The notes under the pieces are model-generated. The model ran no database searches and had not been told where the DNA came from. It saw only the letters and a list, made by a program, of their open reading frames with translations. Made by a program: the position numbers and the translations under genes. From RGIG1995 sp045126815 (GTDB taxonomy: Bacteria; Bacillota; Clostridia; Oscillospirales; CAG-272): DNA of 45,043 bases. The stretch spans positions 1-45,043 of the forward strand of contig JBGVPD010000057.1 of assembly GCA_045126815.1 (NCBI GenBank), written 5' to 3'. Numbering within the stretch: the stretch's first letter is position 1; every line of letters begins with the position of its first letter. Below, in pieces: positions 1-8,222 of this stretch.

Positions 1-2
1 AT

Positions 3-24
3 TTCATTCGGTTCGGGGAACCCC
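3..24. repeat. Dispersed palindromic repeat (GGTTCGGGGAACCCC type) at window edge
   Basis: These 22 bases are identical to positions 37371-37392. The core CGGGGAACCCCG is self-complementary. Related copies occur at 37330-37355 and, inverted, at 38476-38523. Its position at the very edge of the window suggests that the sequence was cut at a repeat. Confidence 0.8.
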
Positions 25-390
25 GAACTGCCCCCTCCTCTTAAAACGGCCAAACACACTCCGCAGGCTACGTGGTTTGGTGCTTTATTTCGTGGGTTAG
101 TCTTACTTTTTTATTTTAAAAATACTTGTCGGATATAAAAACGGGCGACCAAAGGTCGCCCCCTACCAGTTTAAATTCAATATATTTTTATTCCAATTTT
201 ATCGGCGAAAACCGTGCGTTAAACCGGACTTTAAAGTGGGTGTTACACCCCTTTTTGCAGCACATTTTTAGCAGCTTATGCGTAGCGTTGATCGGCTATA
301 TCTTTTAGAATATACATATTGTGCAATAAAGTGATAAAATACATCTTTTGCAAAAAAAGACAAAAGGTTATAAAAAAATCTAAAAAAATA
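25..390. other. Gene-free region with small hairpins
   Basis: I see no convincing gene here. The only open frame over 60 codons, at 126-308, starts with TTG without a ribosome site and runs through a REP-like hairpin. A second small hairpin, GGGTGT/ACACCC, lies near 237-251. The region is otherwise AT-rich and leads into the rlmB promoter. Confidence 0.6.
142..166 (-). repeat. REP-like hairpin with GTAG head
   Basis: GGGCGACC at 143-150 pairs with GGTCGCCC at 154-161 around an AAA loop. Read on the minus strand, the hairpin is preceded by GTAG (CTAC at 163-166 on the plus strand). A GTAG tetranucleotide followed by a hairpin is the known layout of REP sequences handled by REP-associated tyrosine transposases. 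Such a transposase gene lies at the other end of the window. Confidence 0.65.
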
Positions 391-419
391 TGTACAAATT
401 ATATTTTATGTGTTATAAT
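391..419 (+). promoter_or_regulatory. Promoter of rlmB
   Basis: TGTACA at 391-396 and TATAAT at 414-419 are separated by 17 bp, with a TGT just before the -10 that makes it an extended -10. The same TGTACA-17-TATAAT arrangement occurs before the cation exchanger at 38715. Transcription would begin near 426, about 46 nt before the start codon. Confidence 0.7.
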
Positions 420-471
420 GATATATGTATAATTAGGATAATAATATATAAAACAAACGAGGCATTTACGA

Positions 472-1257
472 ATGAAGAATGAAAGAAAGTTTCACCGCGA
501 AAAAACGGTGGAGCAATACGAAGATTCTGCAAATGTAACTGCGGGAAGAAATTCGGTCAGAGAATTATTGGCTTCCGGCAGAGATATAGATAAAATATTT
601 GTACAAAAAGGCGAGAGGACGGGCTCTATTACTAGTCTGATAGCCGATGCGAGAAGTCGTTCTATTCCTGTAGTTGAATGTGAAAAAGCAAAACTTGACC
701 ACATATCAGGCGGAATAAACCATCAGGGAATAGCGGCATTTTCTGCTGAAAAAGAATATTGCAGTATAGACGATATTATAAGCTATGCCGAAGAAAAGGG
801 AGAAAAACCCCTTATCGTTATAGCTGACAAAATAGAGGATCCGCATAATTTGGGCGCTCTTATAAGAGCGGCTGAATGTGCAGGTGCCCACGGGTTAATA
901 ATACCTAAAAGAAAGGGCGCTATGTTGACTCAGGTAGTATCGAAAGCATCCGCAGGAGCTCTTGAGCATTTAAGAATAGCAAAGGTAACGAACCTTGCTA
1001 TGACTATTGAAGAGTTAAAAGAAAAAGGACTTTGGATATTTGCGGCAGAGGCTGGCGGCGATAAATATTACGAGCAGGATCTTACTTGTTCTGCGGCAAT
1101 TATTTTGGGAAGCGAAGGCAAAGGGGTATCAAAGCTTTTGCTTGATAAATGCGATTTTGTTCTTTCCATTCCGATGTACGGAAAGGTTAACTCGTTTAAC
1201 GTATCCGCGGCGGCGGCCGTTATACTTTGCGAGGCGGCAAGACAGAGAAATAAATAA
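472..1257 (+). CDS. rlmB: 23S rRNA (guanosine-2'-O-)-methyltransferase, TrmH/SpoU family
   Basis: This is a SpoU-class (alpha/beta-knot) RNA 2'-O-methyltransferase of 261 aa, the normal length for RlmB, which methylates a guanosine in the peptidyl-transferase region of 23S rRNA using S-adenosylmethionine. The N-terminal part has the substrate-binding signature NSVRELL. The three SpoU motifs are visible: DPHNLGALIRAAE (motif 1, with the catalytic Asn-Arg), ILGSEGKGVS (motif 2) and IPMYGKVNSFNVSAAAAV (motif 3). The ATG at 472 follows an ACGAGG ribosome site. It is the first gene of a likely two-gene unit with the membrane protein downstream (55-nt gap, no terminator seen). A paralogous SpoU methyltransferase with another rRNA target is possible. 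Confidence 0.9.
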   Translation: MKNERKFHREKTVEQYEDSANVTAGRNSVRELLASGRDIDKIFVQKGERTGSITSLIADARSRSIPVVECEKAKLDHISGGINHQGIAAFSAEKEYCSIDDIISYAEEKGEKPLIVIADKIEDPHNLGALIRAAECAGAHGLIIPKRKGAMLTQVVSKASAGALEHLRIAKVTNLAMTIEELKEKGLWIFAAEAGGDKYYEQDLTCSAAIILGSEGKGVSKLLLDKCDFVLSIPMYGKVNSFNVSAAAAVILCEAARQRNK

Positions 1258-1312
1258 AGCTATAAAACTTTTGACAATACACTGAATAATCAAAACACAG
1301 GGGTAAAAGGGT

Positions 1313-4090
1313 ATGGATAACGAAAAGAATAAAGATCTCGAATTGAATACTCCGGAGATTGAGAGAGAGTCAGATAGTGAGCCCATAACGGCTGACGATC
1401 TTATAAAAAGACTTAAGTCAAATTTAAAGACTAATTTCAATGGTGAAAATACAGAGCTTACCGAGCAAACGGAGGAAGCGGCTGAAAGCATATCAACTGA
1501 AGTTGAAACTGAAGGAAAAATCGGTTCGGATACTGAAGAATTTTTCAAGGCTATGGAAGAAAGTTATCAAAAGGCTTTTGAGACTTCGGAAGACGAAGAG
1601 ATTAATCCTTACTTTGATGAAGATAAGCTTCCGGAGTTGGAAGAGGTTGCCGAGGAGATTACCGAAAGTAAACCTGAAAGAAAGTCTTCCGTGACCGAAA
1701 CTATTAAGAACTTGATAGCTTCATTAAAATTCGGCGGAAATAAGAAGTCGGAACAAGAAGAGTATGAATTAGTAGAGGTTTCCGAGGATGACGAATCCCA
1801 GCTCTTTGAACAGCCTGTGTATGAAGAAGCTGTTGAAAATGTTGCTGAAGAGGTAGCTGAAGAAGGTCAGATTGCATTCGAAGATGTTGTTGAAGCCGAA
1901 AAAGAATATTCTGTTGTTATTGAAAAATCGTCGGATAAAACGAACGTTTTTGAACCTATTCAGGCAAAGATGATAAAAAAATCAGACGATACGGAAAGCT
2001 TGTTTGAAGAAAACGAACAACCTGCTGTGGTTGAAGCTGAACAGCTTACTTTCAGTATGACAGAAAATGATCTTCAAAAGAGTATTGAAGAAGCTGAAGC
2101 GTTTATATTTGAAAGAGAAAGAATTGACAATCCCGAAGAGGTTATAAACGAAACGGAAAACGTAAGCGGAGATAATATCCTTGCGGATCCCGAGGCAAAG
2201 CAAGAGGAGTTTGACCAGACGGATCTTTGGATAGCGTCTGCTTTTGGCGATGAAGATGAAATAAAGAATATGTACGGCGAAGAGGCTGCTCAGGAGATAC
2301 AGACGCAGCTTGATATTGATGTTCGCGAGTACATGAAAGAAAGCGCAAATAAAGTAAGTAACGTAAAGATCGAGGAAGAATTTACGTCTCCCTCTCAAAC
2401 GAAGGATATATTTGCGAAATACAGAAAGAGACACAAGATAGGTCTTATAAAGATTGCTGTATGTTTGGTTTTGGCGCTTGTAGCGTTGTTTTATGAGAAT
2501 ATATCCGTATTCGGAGGAAACCTCCCCGGTGCTTTGAATAAGGCTAACTATCCTGTGGTATATATACTCGGTAGTTTTCAGATATTGGTATTGGCGGCTG
2601 CTATGGCATACGAAGAGATATACAGAGGTATTCGCGCTCTTATTTCTTTTAAACCCTTGCCTGAAAGTATAACGGCATCGCTTGTTACCGTATCTGCTTT
2701 GTACCACATAGTTCATTGTTTTGTTTCGGAGACTGATCCTACGGTAGCGCTTTACGTATTCCCCGTAGTAGTATGCATTTTGGTAACGCTTTTGTATGAT
2801 TTCTTTAACCTCAAGAGAGAAATATACAGCTTTAATATAGTTGCATCAAAGAGATTGAAATACACGATAAACAGAGTGGAAAATGAAAGCGCGACACTTG
2901 AAAACGAGGCGTTTGGAGAATATCTTTCGGGAGAAAACGACGTATCGATGTTCAAGATCGGCAAGACGAGCTTTGTAAAAGGCTTCCGTGAGAGAATGAA
3001 CAGCTATTCGAGCCTTTACTCGATCGTAAGTTTGATTCTTTCGGTTGCAGTTGCACTGGGACTTATATTCTTTATCATATCAACGGTATTCTTTGATTTG
3101 AGAAGCGGATTTTCGTTAGGTTACCTTGCGTTTATTTTGGCAGTACCCGCGTGTAGTTTGCTTTCGTTCAGCTATCCTTTTTACAAGGCGTCGAAGAAGG
3201 CGTTTGATGATGACAGTGCAATAATCGGCGGCGGTTCACTTGAAGAATATTCAAGAGCAAATACGCTTTCATTTGACGATAAAGACGTATTCCCATCATA
3301 CGGAGTTAAGGTTAAGAGTATTAAAGTGTACGGTGAAAGCCGTATTGATAAGATACTTTACAATGCTTCAAGTGTGTTTAAAGTAATAGGCGGTCCTTTG
3401 TCCGACGTATTTGACACGGCGACACACGAGCTTGGAAACTCCGAGAATATGGAGATAATTGAGATCGTAAAAGACGGCATTGAGTCGATAATAGACGGAC
3501 AGCACGTTTATATCGGTAAATCAAGCTACTTAAGATCAAGAAACCTTACTCCAATACTTGAGCCTACAGACGAGGAACTTGAGTCAAGCGGCGAAGCAAG
3601 TATAATGTATATGGTTATTGATGATGAGATCGCTGCTAAGATATACGTACAATACACAATAGATCCTGATTTTGAGTTTACGTTAAGAAAGCTCTACAGA
3701 GCAGGAATTTGTATTGGTATAAAGACGTTTGATCCTAATATAGACGACAAGCTTTTGGGAAGCAAGGTAAAGATTACGAAGTACCCTGTGAGAATATTGC
3801 GTTGCAGTTCTCTTGACGAGGTCACCACACCTCTTGACGAAGCTGACAGCGGAATAGTATCCAAGGGAGGACCTCGCAGTTTGCTTAATACGTTTGTTCT
3901 CTGTTCGAAGGTGCTTTATGCAAACAGAACGAACGTAACGGTAAAGATACTTTCAATATTATTCAGCGTATTGCTTATGGCGTTCTTGCTTGTATTCGGA
4001 AAAGTGGCGTCCATACCGTCAATTTGGGTAGTATTGTATCAGGTATTCTGGATCATTCCCGTTTACTTGATCTCAAAGTTCTACGTATAA
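1313..4090 (+). CDS. P-type ATPase-like membrane protein lacking catalytic motifs (putative pseudoenzyme)
   Basis: This is a 925-aa protein with about 370 very acidic, low-complexity residues followed by a membrane protein. Hydrophobic segments are seen near residues 377-500 (several), 567-595, 603-625, 877-898 and 904-925, a spacing like the core of P-type ATPases. VPACSLLSF stands where those enzymes have CPCAL, and GGGSLEEYSRANTLSFDD (ending at D656) aligns with the GGxxLExxxxTxxFDKTGT region. The DKTGT motif is replaced by D655-D-K-D-V or similar. KDGIESIIDGQHVYIGKSS resembles the nucleotide-binding domain, and residues 803-808, IKTFDP, stand where TGDN should be. No TGE actuator loop or GDGxND hinge is visible. 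I infer a catalytically dead relative, perhaps a regulator or scaffold. A highly diverged active family is less likely. It probably shares the rlmB promoter. Confidence 0.65.
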   Translation: MDNEKNKDLELNTPEIERESDSEPITADDLIKRLKSNLKTNFNGENTELTEQTEEAAESISTEVETEGKIGSDTEEFFKAMEESYQKAFETSEDEEINPYFDEDKLPELEEVAEEITESKPERKSSVTETIKNLIASLKFGGNKKSEQEEYELVEVSEDDESQLFEQPVYEEAVENVAEEVAEEGQIAFEDVVEAEKEYSVVIEKSSDKTNVFEPIQAKMIKKSDDTESLFEENEQPAVVEAEQLTFSMTENDLQKSIEEAEAFIFERERIDNPEEVINETENVSGDNILADPEAKQEEFDQTDLWIASAFGDEDEIKNMYGEEAAQEIQTQLDIDVREYMKESANKVSNVKIEEEFTSPSQTKDIFAKYRKRHKIGLIKIAVCLVLALVALFYENISVFGGNLPGALNKANYPVVYILGSFQILVLAAAMAYEEIYRGIRALISFKPLPESITASLVTVSALYHIVHCFVSETDPTVALYVFPVVVCILVTLLYDFFNLKREIYSFNIVASKRLKYTINRVENESATLENEAFGEYLSGENDVSMFKIGKTSFVKGFRERMNSYSSLYSIVSLILSVAVALGLIFFIISTVFFDLRSGFSLGYLAFILAVPACSLLSFSYPFYKASKKAFDDDSAIIGGGSLEEYSRANTLSFDDKDVFPSYGVKVKSIKVYGESRIDKILYNASSVFKVIGGPLSDVFDTATHELGNSENMEIIEIVKDGIESIIDGQHVYIGKSSYLRSRNLTPILEPTDEELESSGEASIMYMVIDDEIAAKIYVQYTIDPDFEFTLRKLYRAGICIGIKTFDPNIDDKLLGSKVKITKYPVRILRCSSLDEVTTPLDEADSGIVSKGGPRSLLNTFVLCSKVLYANRTNVTVKILSILFSVLLMAFLLVFGKVASIPSIWVVLYQVFWIIPVYLISKFYV

Positions 4091-4126
4091 ATTATATATA
4101 CGGCGAATAAAAACATAGCAAAAGAA

Positions 4127-4181
4127 GGGGAGGAGTTTCCCCTCCCGAGACAGAAAAAAGGGAGGCGAAAAGCCTCCCTAA
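4127..4181 (+). terminator. Twin hairpins after the pseudo-ATPase gene
   Basis: Two hairpins lie in tandem. GGGAGG at 4128-4133 pairs with CCTCCC at 4141-4146, and GGGAGGC at 4160-4166 pairs with GCCTCCC at 4172-4178 around a GAAAA loop. The second is followed only by TAAAAT, so termination may be incomplete. Either arm of one can also pair with the other hairpin, because the sequences are alike. Confidence 0.5.
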
Positions 4182-4225
4182 AATATGACCATAACCCTTT
4201 CTTGAAATATGCGGAGGAAGATAGA

Positions 4226-6073
4226 TTGAATATTGATAATATATTGACAAAGGTAATGAAACCCGGTAGATATATCGGAGGAGAATACGGTCAGATCATA
4301 AAAGATAAGAGTAAGATAAAGGCGAGATTTGCGTTCTGTTTTCCTGATTCTTATGAAATAGGTATGTCGAATTTAGGCATACGTATACTGTACGGTGTTT
4401 TGAATAAAATGGACGACGTATGGTGTGAAAGAGTGTACGCTCCTTGGGAAGATATGGAAAAACAGATGAGGGAAAATGATATTCCTCTTTGGGCTGTTGA
4501 AAGCGGAGATCCTTTATGTGATTTTGACTTTGTTGGATTTACTCTCCAGTACGAATTATGTTATTCCAACGTTTTGAATATGCTTTCTCTTGCGAAGATT
4601 CCTTTGTTGTCCAAAGATAGAGACGACAGTATGCCTATCGTGATAGGCGGTGGACCTTGCTCGTATAACGCAGAACCTATTGCTGACTTTTTTGACGTAT
4701 TTTCTATAGGTGAAGGCGAAGAGGCTCTTTGTGAGATCGTTAGCCTTTACAAAGATATGAAAGAAAAGGGTACATATAACAGAAAAGACTTTTTGCACGA
4801 GGCGGCAAAACTGGAAGGTTTTTACGTGCCGTCGCTTTATAACGTTGAATACCATGAAGACGGAACGGTAAAGAGTTATACGCCCGTATACGACGATATA
4901 CCGGTAAAGATCAGAAAAAGAATTATAAAAGATTTAGATAAAGCTTATTTTCCCGACAAATTGGTTATGCCGTACATTGAAACGGTACACGACAGAATTA
5001 TGCTTGAAGTATACAGAGGCTGTATAAGAGGTTGTCGTTTCTGTCAGGCGGGAATGATATACCGTCCCATAAGAGAAAAATCTCCGGAGGTATTGAACAG
5101 TCAGGCAAAATGCTTGTTTGAGAATACGGGATATGACGAGATAGCGTTGTCGTCGTTGAGTATAAGCGACTATTCGAGAATAGATAAGCTTACCGATGAC
5201 CTGCTTGAATGGACCGATGAAAATATGGTAAGCTTGTCGTTGCCGTCTTTAAGAGCCGACAGCTTTACGAAAGAGCTTATGGATAAGATATCGTCCGTAA
5301 GAACGGGTGGGCTTACTTTTGCGCCTGAAGCGGGAACGCAGAGACTTCGCGATGCGATAAATAAAAATCTTTATGAAGAGGATCTGCTCAAAGCTTGTGA
5401 CGTTGCTTTTAAGGCCGGTAAAACGCAGGTCAAGCTGTATTTTATGATGGGACTTCCCACAGAAGAATACGAAGACCTTGACGGAATACACGCTCTTGCA
5501 AAAAGGGTTGTTGATACGTTTTACGCCAACCCCGACAGACCTAAAGGAAAGTCTCCGAAAGTAACTATCAGCGCCGCTTGTTTTATACCTAAGCCGTTTA
5601 CCGCTTTTCAGTGGGAAAAACAAGAGGATATGGAAGAGTTGCTTAAAAAACAGCAGTATATTTTAAGCACTATAACCGACAGAAAGGTTAAGTTTAACTA
5701 TCACGATGCCAAGGTATCAAGACTTGAAGCGGTGTTTGCAAGGGGCGACAGAAAGCTGTGCAAAGTAATGCTTGAAGCGCACAAAGAGGGTATAAAATTT
5801 GATGCTTGGGACGAATATTTCGACTATGAAAAATGGATGAGTGTATTTGAAAGGTGTAAGGTCGACCCTGCATTTTATGCAAACAGAGAGTTTGGAAAAG
5901 ACGAGATATTGCCTTGGGATATTATTGATATCGGTGTTACGAAAGAATTTTTGTTAAGAGAAAATAAAAAGGCGCACGAATCGAAAACTACACCAAATTG
6001 TAAGGAAAAATGTTCGGCGTGCGGGGCTGACTGTATGGGAGGTGAGCAGACGTGGTGCAACAGAAAACTTTGA
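4226..6073 (+). CDS. B12-binding-type radical SAM protein (TIGR03960 family)
   Basis: This is a radical S-adenosylmethionine protein of 615 aa. The N-terminal third resembles a cobalamin-binding fold (YEIGMSNLGIRILYGVLN, VGFTLQYELCYSNVLNML, IVIGGGPCSYN). The cluster motif CIRGCRFC places cysteines at 266, 270 and 273. The C-terminus is cysteine-rich (CKEKCSACGADC). The reaction of this family is not established to my knowledge. I chose the TTG at 4226 because an ideal GGAGGA site (4213-4218) lies 7 nt upstream; the frame stays open to a TTG at 4202, but that start has no ribosome site. It overlaps the next gene by 22 nt. In many Clostridia this pair precedes ribonuclease G and rplU, which are not here. 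Confidence 0.85.
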   Translation: MNIDNILTKVMKPGRYIGGEYGQIIKDKSKIKARFAFCFPDSYEIGMSNLGIRILYGVLNKMDDVWCERVYAPWEDMEKQMRENDIPLWAVESGDPLCDFDFVGFTLQYELCYSNVLNMLSLAKIPLLSKDRDDSMPIVIGGGPCSYNAEPIADFFDVFSIGEGEEALCEIVSLYKDMKEKGTYNRKDFLHEAAKLEGFYVPSLYNVEYHEDGTVKSYTPVYDDIPVKIRKRIIKDLDKAYFPDKLVMPYIETVHDRIMLEVYRGCIRGCRFCQAGMIYRPIREKSPEVLNSQAKCLFENTGYDEIALSSLSISDYSRIDKLTDDLLEWTDENMVSLSLPSLRADSFTKELMDKISSVRTGGLTFAPEAGTQRLRDAINKNLYEEDLLKACDVAFKAGKTQVKLYFMMGLPTEEYEDLDGIHALAKRVVDTFYANPDRPKGKSPKVTISAACFIPKPFTAFQWEKQEDMEELLKKQQYILSTITDRKVKFNYHDAKVSRLEAVFARGDRKLCKVMLEAHKEGIKFDAWDEYFDYEKWMSVFERCKVDPAFYANREFGKDEILPWDIIDIGVTKEFLLRENKKAHESKTTPNCKEKCSACGADCMGGEQTWCNRKL

Positions 6074-6714
6074 GAGTGATGTTTGAAAAGACGGGTAAAT
6101 TACAGTATATTTCTCATCTTGATCTGCTTCGTACGATGCAGACGGCGTTAAGACGTTCCAAGGTTAAGATGATGTATTCCGAGGGTTTTAACCCGCACAT
6201 GAAAATAACGTTTGCTTTGCCTTTATCTATAGGTATTGAGTCGGTTTACGAGTTTATGGATATAAAGACTGAAGACAGCGTAAAGGAAAGTGACGTTAAG
6301 AAAAATTTAAGCGTAAATTTGCCGAGTGATATAAAAGTGATTGACGTATACGAAGCGCAAAGCAAGTTTACCGATATAAAGTATGCCGAGTATTCGATAT
6401 ATCTTGACTACGGTGACTTGACGGAAAAAGCCGCTGAAATAGCTGACAAGATATTCAAAGGACCTCTTACTGTGACCAAAAAGACCAAGAAGGGCGAGAG
6501 GGAAGTTGATATTCAGCCTATGATATATAAAGCTGAGGCAAAATACGAATACGGATGCTGTGTGATAGACTGTATACTTTGCGCTGACAGCGAGAATTAT
6601 CTTAACCCCTTTTATTTGTCGGGTGCAGTTGACAGAGAGATGGGATTTGAGGCACATCACAGAAAGGTGATGCGCAAGGGCGCATATTTTGAAGATATGA
6701 AGATTTTCAAGTGA
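6052..6714 (+). CDS. Radical SAM-associated protein, DUF2344 (TIGR03936 family)
   Basis: This 220-aa protein is of the DUF2344 family, always found beside or fused to the TIGR03960 radical SAM protein. The conserved start KTGKLQYISHLDLLRTMQTA and the segment SEGFNPHMKITFALPLSIG are visible. The start is GTG at 6052, 8 nt after GGAGGT, inside the end of the upstream gene, so translation is coupled. A second GTG at 6055 is nearly equivalent. It probably forms a complex with the radical SAM protein; the substrate is unknown. No terminator is seen between it and the pyr promoter. Confidence 0.85.
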   Translation: MVQQKTLRVMFEKTGKLQYISHLDLLRTMQTALRRSKVKMMYSEGFNPHMKITFALPLSIGIESVYEFMDIKTEDSVKESDVKKNLSVNLPSDIKVIDVYEAQSKFTDIKYAEYSIYLDYGDLTEKAAEIADKIFKGPLTVTKKTKKGEREVDIQPMIYKAEAKYEYGCCVIDCILCADSENYLNPFYLSGAVDREMGFEAHHRKVMRKGAYFEDMKIFK

Positions 6715-6781
6715 CATTATTTTTGAAATAAAAAACTTGGAAAATAATAATAAAATATGTGTTTAAATGTAAGTTTTCTTA

Positions 6782-6810
6782 TTGACTAAACGAGAGAAAT
6801 GTGTTATAAT
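6782..6810 (+). promoter_or_regulatory. Promoter of the pyr operon
   Basis: TTGACT at 6782-6787 and TATAAT at 6805-6810 are separated by 17 bp. Transcription should start around 6816-6818, leaving a leader of about 107 nt before pyrC. Confidence 0.8.
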
Positions 6811-6819
6811 AGGTCAAAT

Positions 6820-6927
6820 ATGAACACCAATGCATATTGGCAGGGTTTTGAAAACTGTTACATAACAAAAAAGATTAGATCAACCTTGCTTGGCAAGGTT
6901 GATTTTTTGAAGAGGAAAACGGTATGA
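6820..6927 (+). CDS. Possible 35-codon leader peptide spanning the pyr attenuator
   Basis: An ATG at 6820 opens a frame of 35 codons (MNTNAYWQGFENCYITKK and on) that passes through the whole attenuator hairpin and stops at TGA 6925-6927, overlapping the pyrC start as ATGA. It begins only 2-4 nt after the predicted transcription start and has no Shine-Dalgarno site, so translation would have to be leaderless. The layout recalls the E. coli pyrBI leader peptide, whose translation breaks up the attenuator. It could equally be a chance frame in a short leader. Confidence 0.3.
   Translation: MNTNAYWQGFENCYITKKIRSTLLGKVDFLKRKTV
6839..6908 (+). promoter_or_regulatory. Attenuator in the pyr leader
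   Basis: ATCAACCTTGC at 6879-6889 pairs with GCAAGGTTGAT at 6893-6903, an 11-bp stem with a TTG loop followed by a T run to 6908. This is a textbook intrinsic terminator 15 nt before pyrC. GCAGGGTT at 6840-6847 can pair with AACCTTGC in the left arm (one G-U pair), which would block the terminator. A small upstream hairpin, CCAAT/ATTGG, would sequester part of that antiterminator segment. No PyrR-binding loop is recognisable, so the sensing mechanism is unknown. Confidence 0.65.
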
Positions 6928-8207
6928 AATTGATTTTGAAAGACGGAAACGTATATAATTCCGGCGCATTTAACAAAATGTCAGTTCATATAGATAACGG
7001 CACCGTTACTGATTTGGGAAGCCATCCCGAATGCAACGGTTCTTTGGTTATTGATTGTTCTTCGTATTATATTTTTCCCGGTTTCACTGATGTGCATGTG
7101 CATTTTCGTGAACCGGGTTTTTCTTATAAAGAAACAATAAAGACGGGATCTGAAGCTTCGGCGAGAGGCGGGTTTACCGACGTGTGTACGATGCCTAATC
7201 TTGATCCTGCGCCCGATAGTTTTGAGAATTTGAAGAAACAGCTTGACATAATAGAGAGAGATGCTGTTATAAACGTTCATCCGTTTGGGACGATAACGAA
7301 GAAACAGATAGGCGAAGAGCTTTCCGATATGGAAGATATGAAAGATAAGGTGATAGGCTTTTCCGATGACGGTCGCGGAGTTCAGAGCGATTCGATGATG
7401 GAAGAGGCTATGAAGAAAGCGAAATCGCTTGGCAAGATAATATCGGCGCACTGCGAAGATAACAGCTTACTTTTCGGCGGTTACATACACGACGGGGAGT
7501 ATGCAAAGAAAAACGGACATAGGGGTATATGCTCTGAATCTGAATGGAAACAGATAGAGAGAGATCTAAAGCTTGTTGAAAAGATCGGGTGCTCGTATCA
7601 CGTGTGCCACATATCAACGAAAGAAAGTGTTGAACTTATAAGACAGGCGAAGAAAAAAGGACTTGACGTAACTTGCGAGACGGCGCCTCACTACTTGGTG
7701 ATGAACGATAGTATGCTCGAAGAGGACGGAAGATTTAAGATGAATCCGCCGATCAGAAGCGAAGAAGACAGACAAGCTTTGCTTAGTGGGCTTATAGACG
7801 GAACGGTGGATATGATAGCTACCGACCACGCACCCCACTCTTATTTAGAGAAATCAAAGGGGTTAGAGGGAAGCAATATGGGTGTTGTCGGAATAGAGAC
7901 GAGCTTTGCTGTACTGTACACACACCTTGTTAAAAAGGGAATAATAACCCTTGAAAAGTTGATAGAAGTTATGTATAAAAAACCGTCAGAACGGTTTGGA
8001 ATAAAAAAAGGCATCGAAGTTGGTAAACTTGCCGATTTTACGGTGTTTGATTTAAATAAACAGTACAAAATAGACCCCGCCGAATTTTTATCCATGGGAA
8101 AGGCGACACCTTTCAAGGATTGGGAAGTATACGGACAGTGTTTGTTGACCGTATGCGGAGGAAAGATAGCGTATAACGGCGGATTGATAAAAAACGATAA
8201 GGAATAA
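6924..8207 (+). CDS. pyrC: Dihydroorotase
   Basis: Dihydroorotase cyclises N-carbamoyl-aspartate to dihydroorotate, the third step of UMP synthesis. At 427 aa it has class I length. The metal-binding HVHFREPGF, the loop GGFTDVCTMPNLDP and the late Asp motif ATDHAPHS are present. It is the first gene after the attenuator and lies 15 nt before carB. The ATG at 6924 follows GAAGAGG. This is a cytoplasmic Zn enzyme. Confidence 0.95.
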   Translation: MKLILKDGNVYNSGAFNKMSVHIDNGTVTDLGSHPECNGSLVIDCSSYYIFPGFTDVHVHFREPGFSYKETIKTGSEASARGGFTDVCTMPNLDPAPDSFENLKKQLDIIERDAVINVHPFGTITKKQIGEELSDMEDMKDKVIGFSDDGRGVQSDSMMEEAMKKAKSLGKIISAHCEDNSLLFGGYIHDGEYAKKNGHRGICSESEWKQIERDLKLVEKIGCSYHVCHISTKESVELIRQAKKKGLDVTCETAPHYLVMNDSMLEEDGRFKMNPPIRSEEDRQALLSGLIDGTVDMIATDHAPHSYLEKSKGLEGSNMGVVGIETSFAVLYTHLVKKGIITLEKLIEVMYKKPSERFGIKKGIEVGKLADFTVFDLNKQYKIDPAEFLSMGKATPFKDWEVYGQCLLTVCGGKIAYNGGLIKNDKE

Positions 8208-8222
8208 TGGGGGTAAAGAAAT

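Noticed and set aside
126..308. 60-codon open frame near the window start
   Set aside because: It starts with TTG, has no ribosome site, and its first part is the translation of a REP-like hairpin.
6811..6923. PyrR-binding loop in the pyr leader
   Set aside because: No sequence resembling the conserved PyrR anti-antiterminator loop could be found, and no pyrR gene is in the window.
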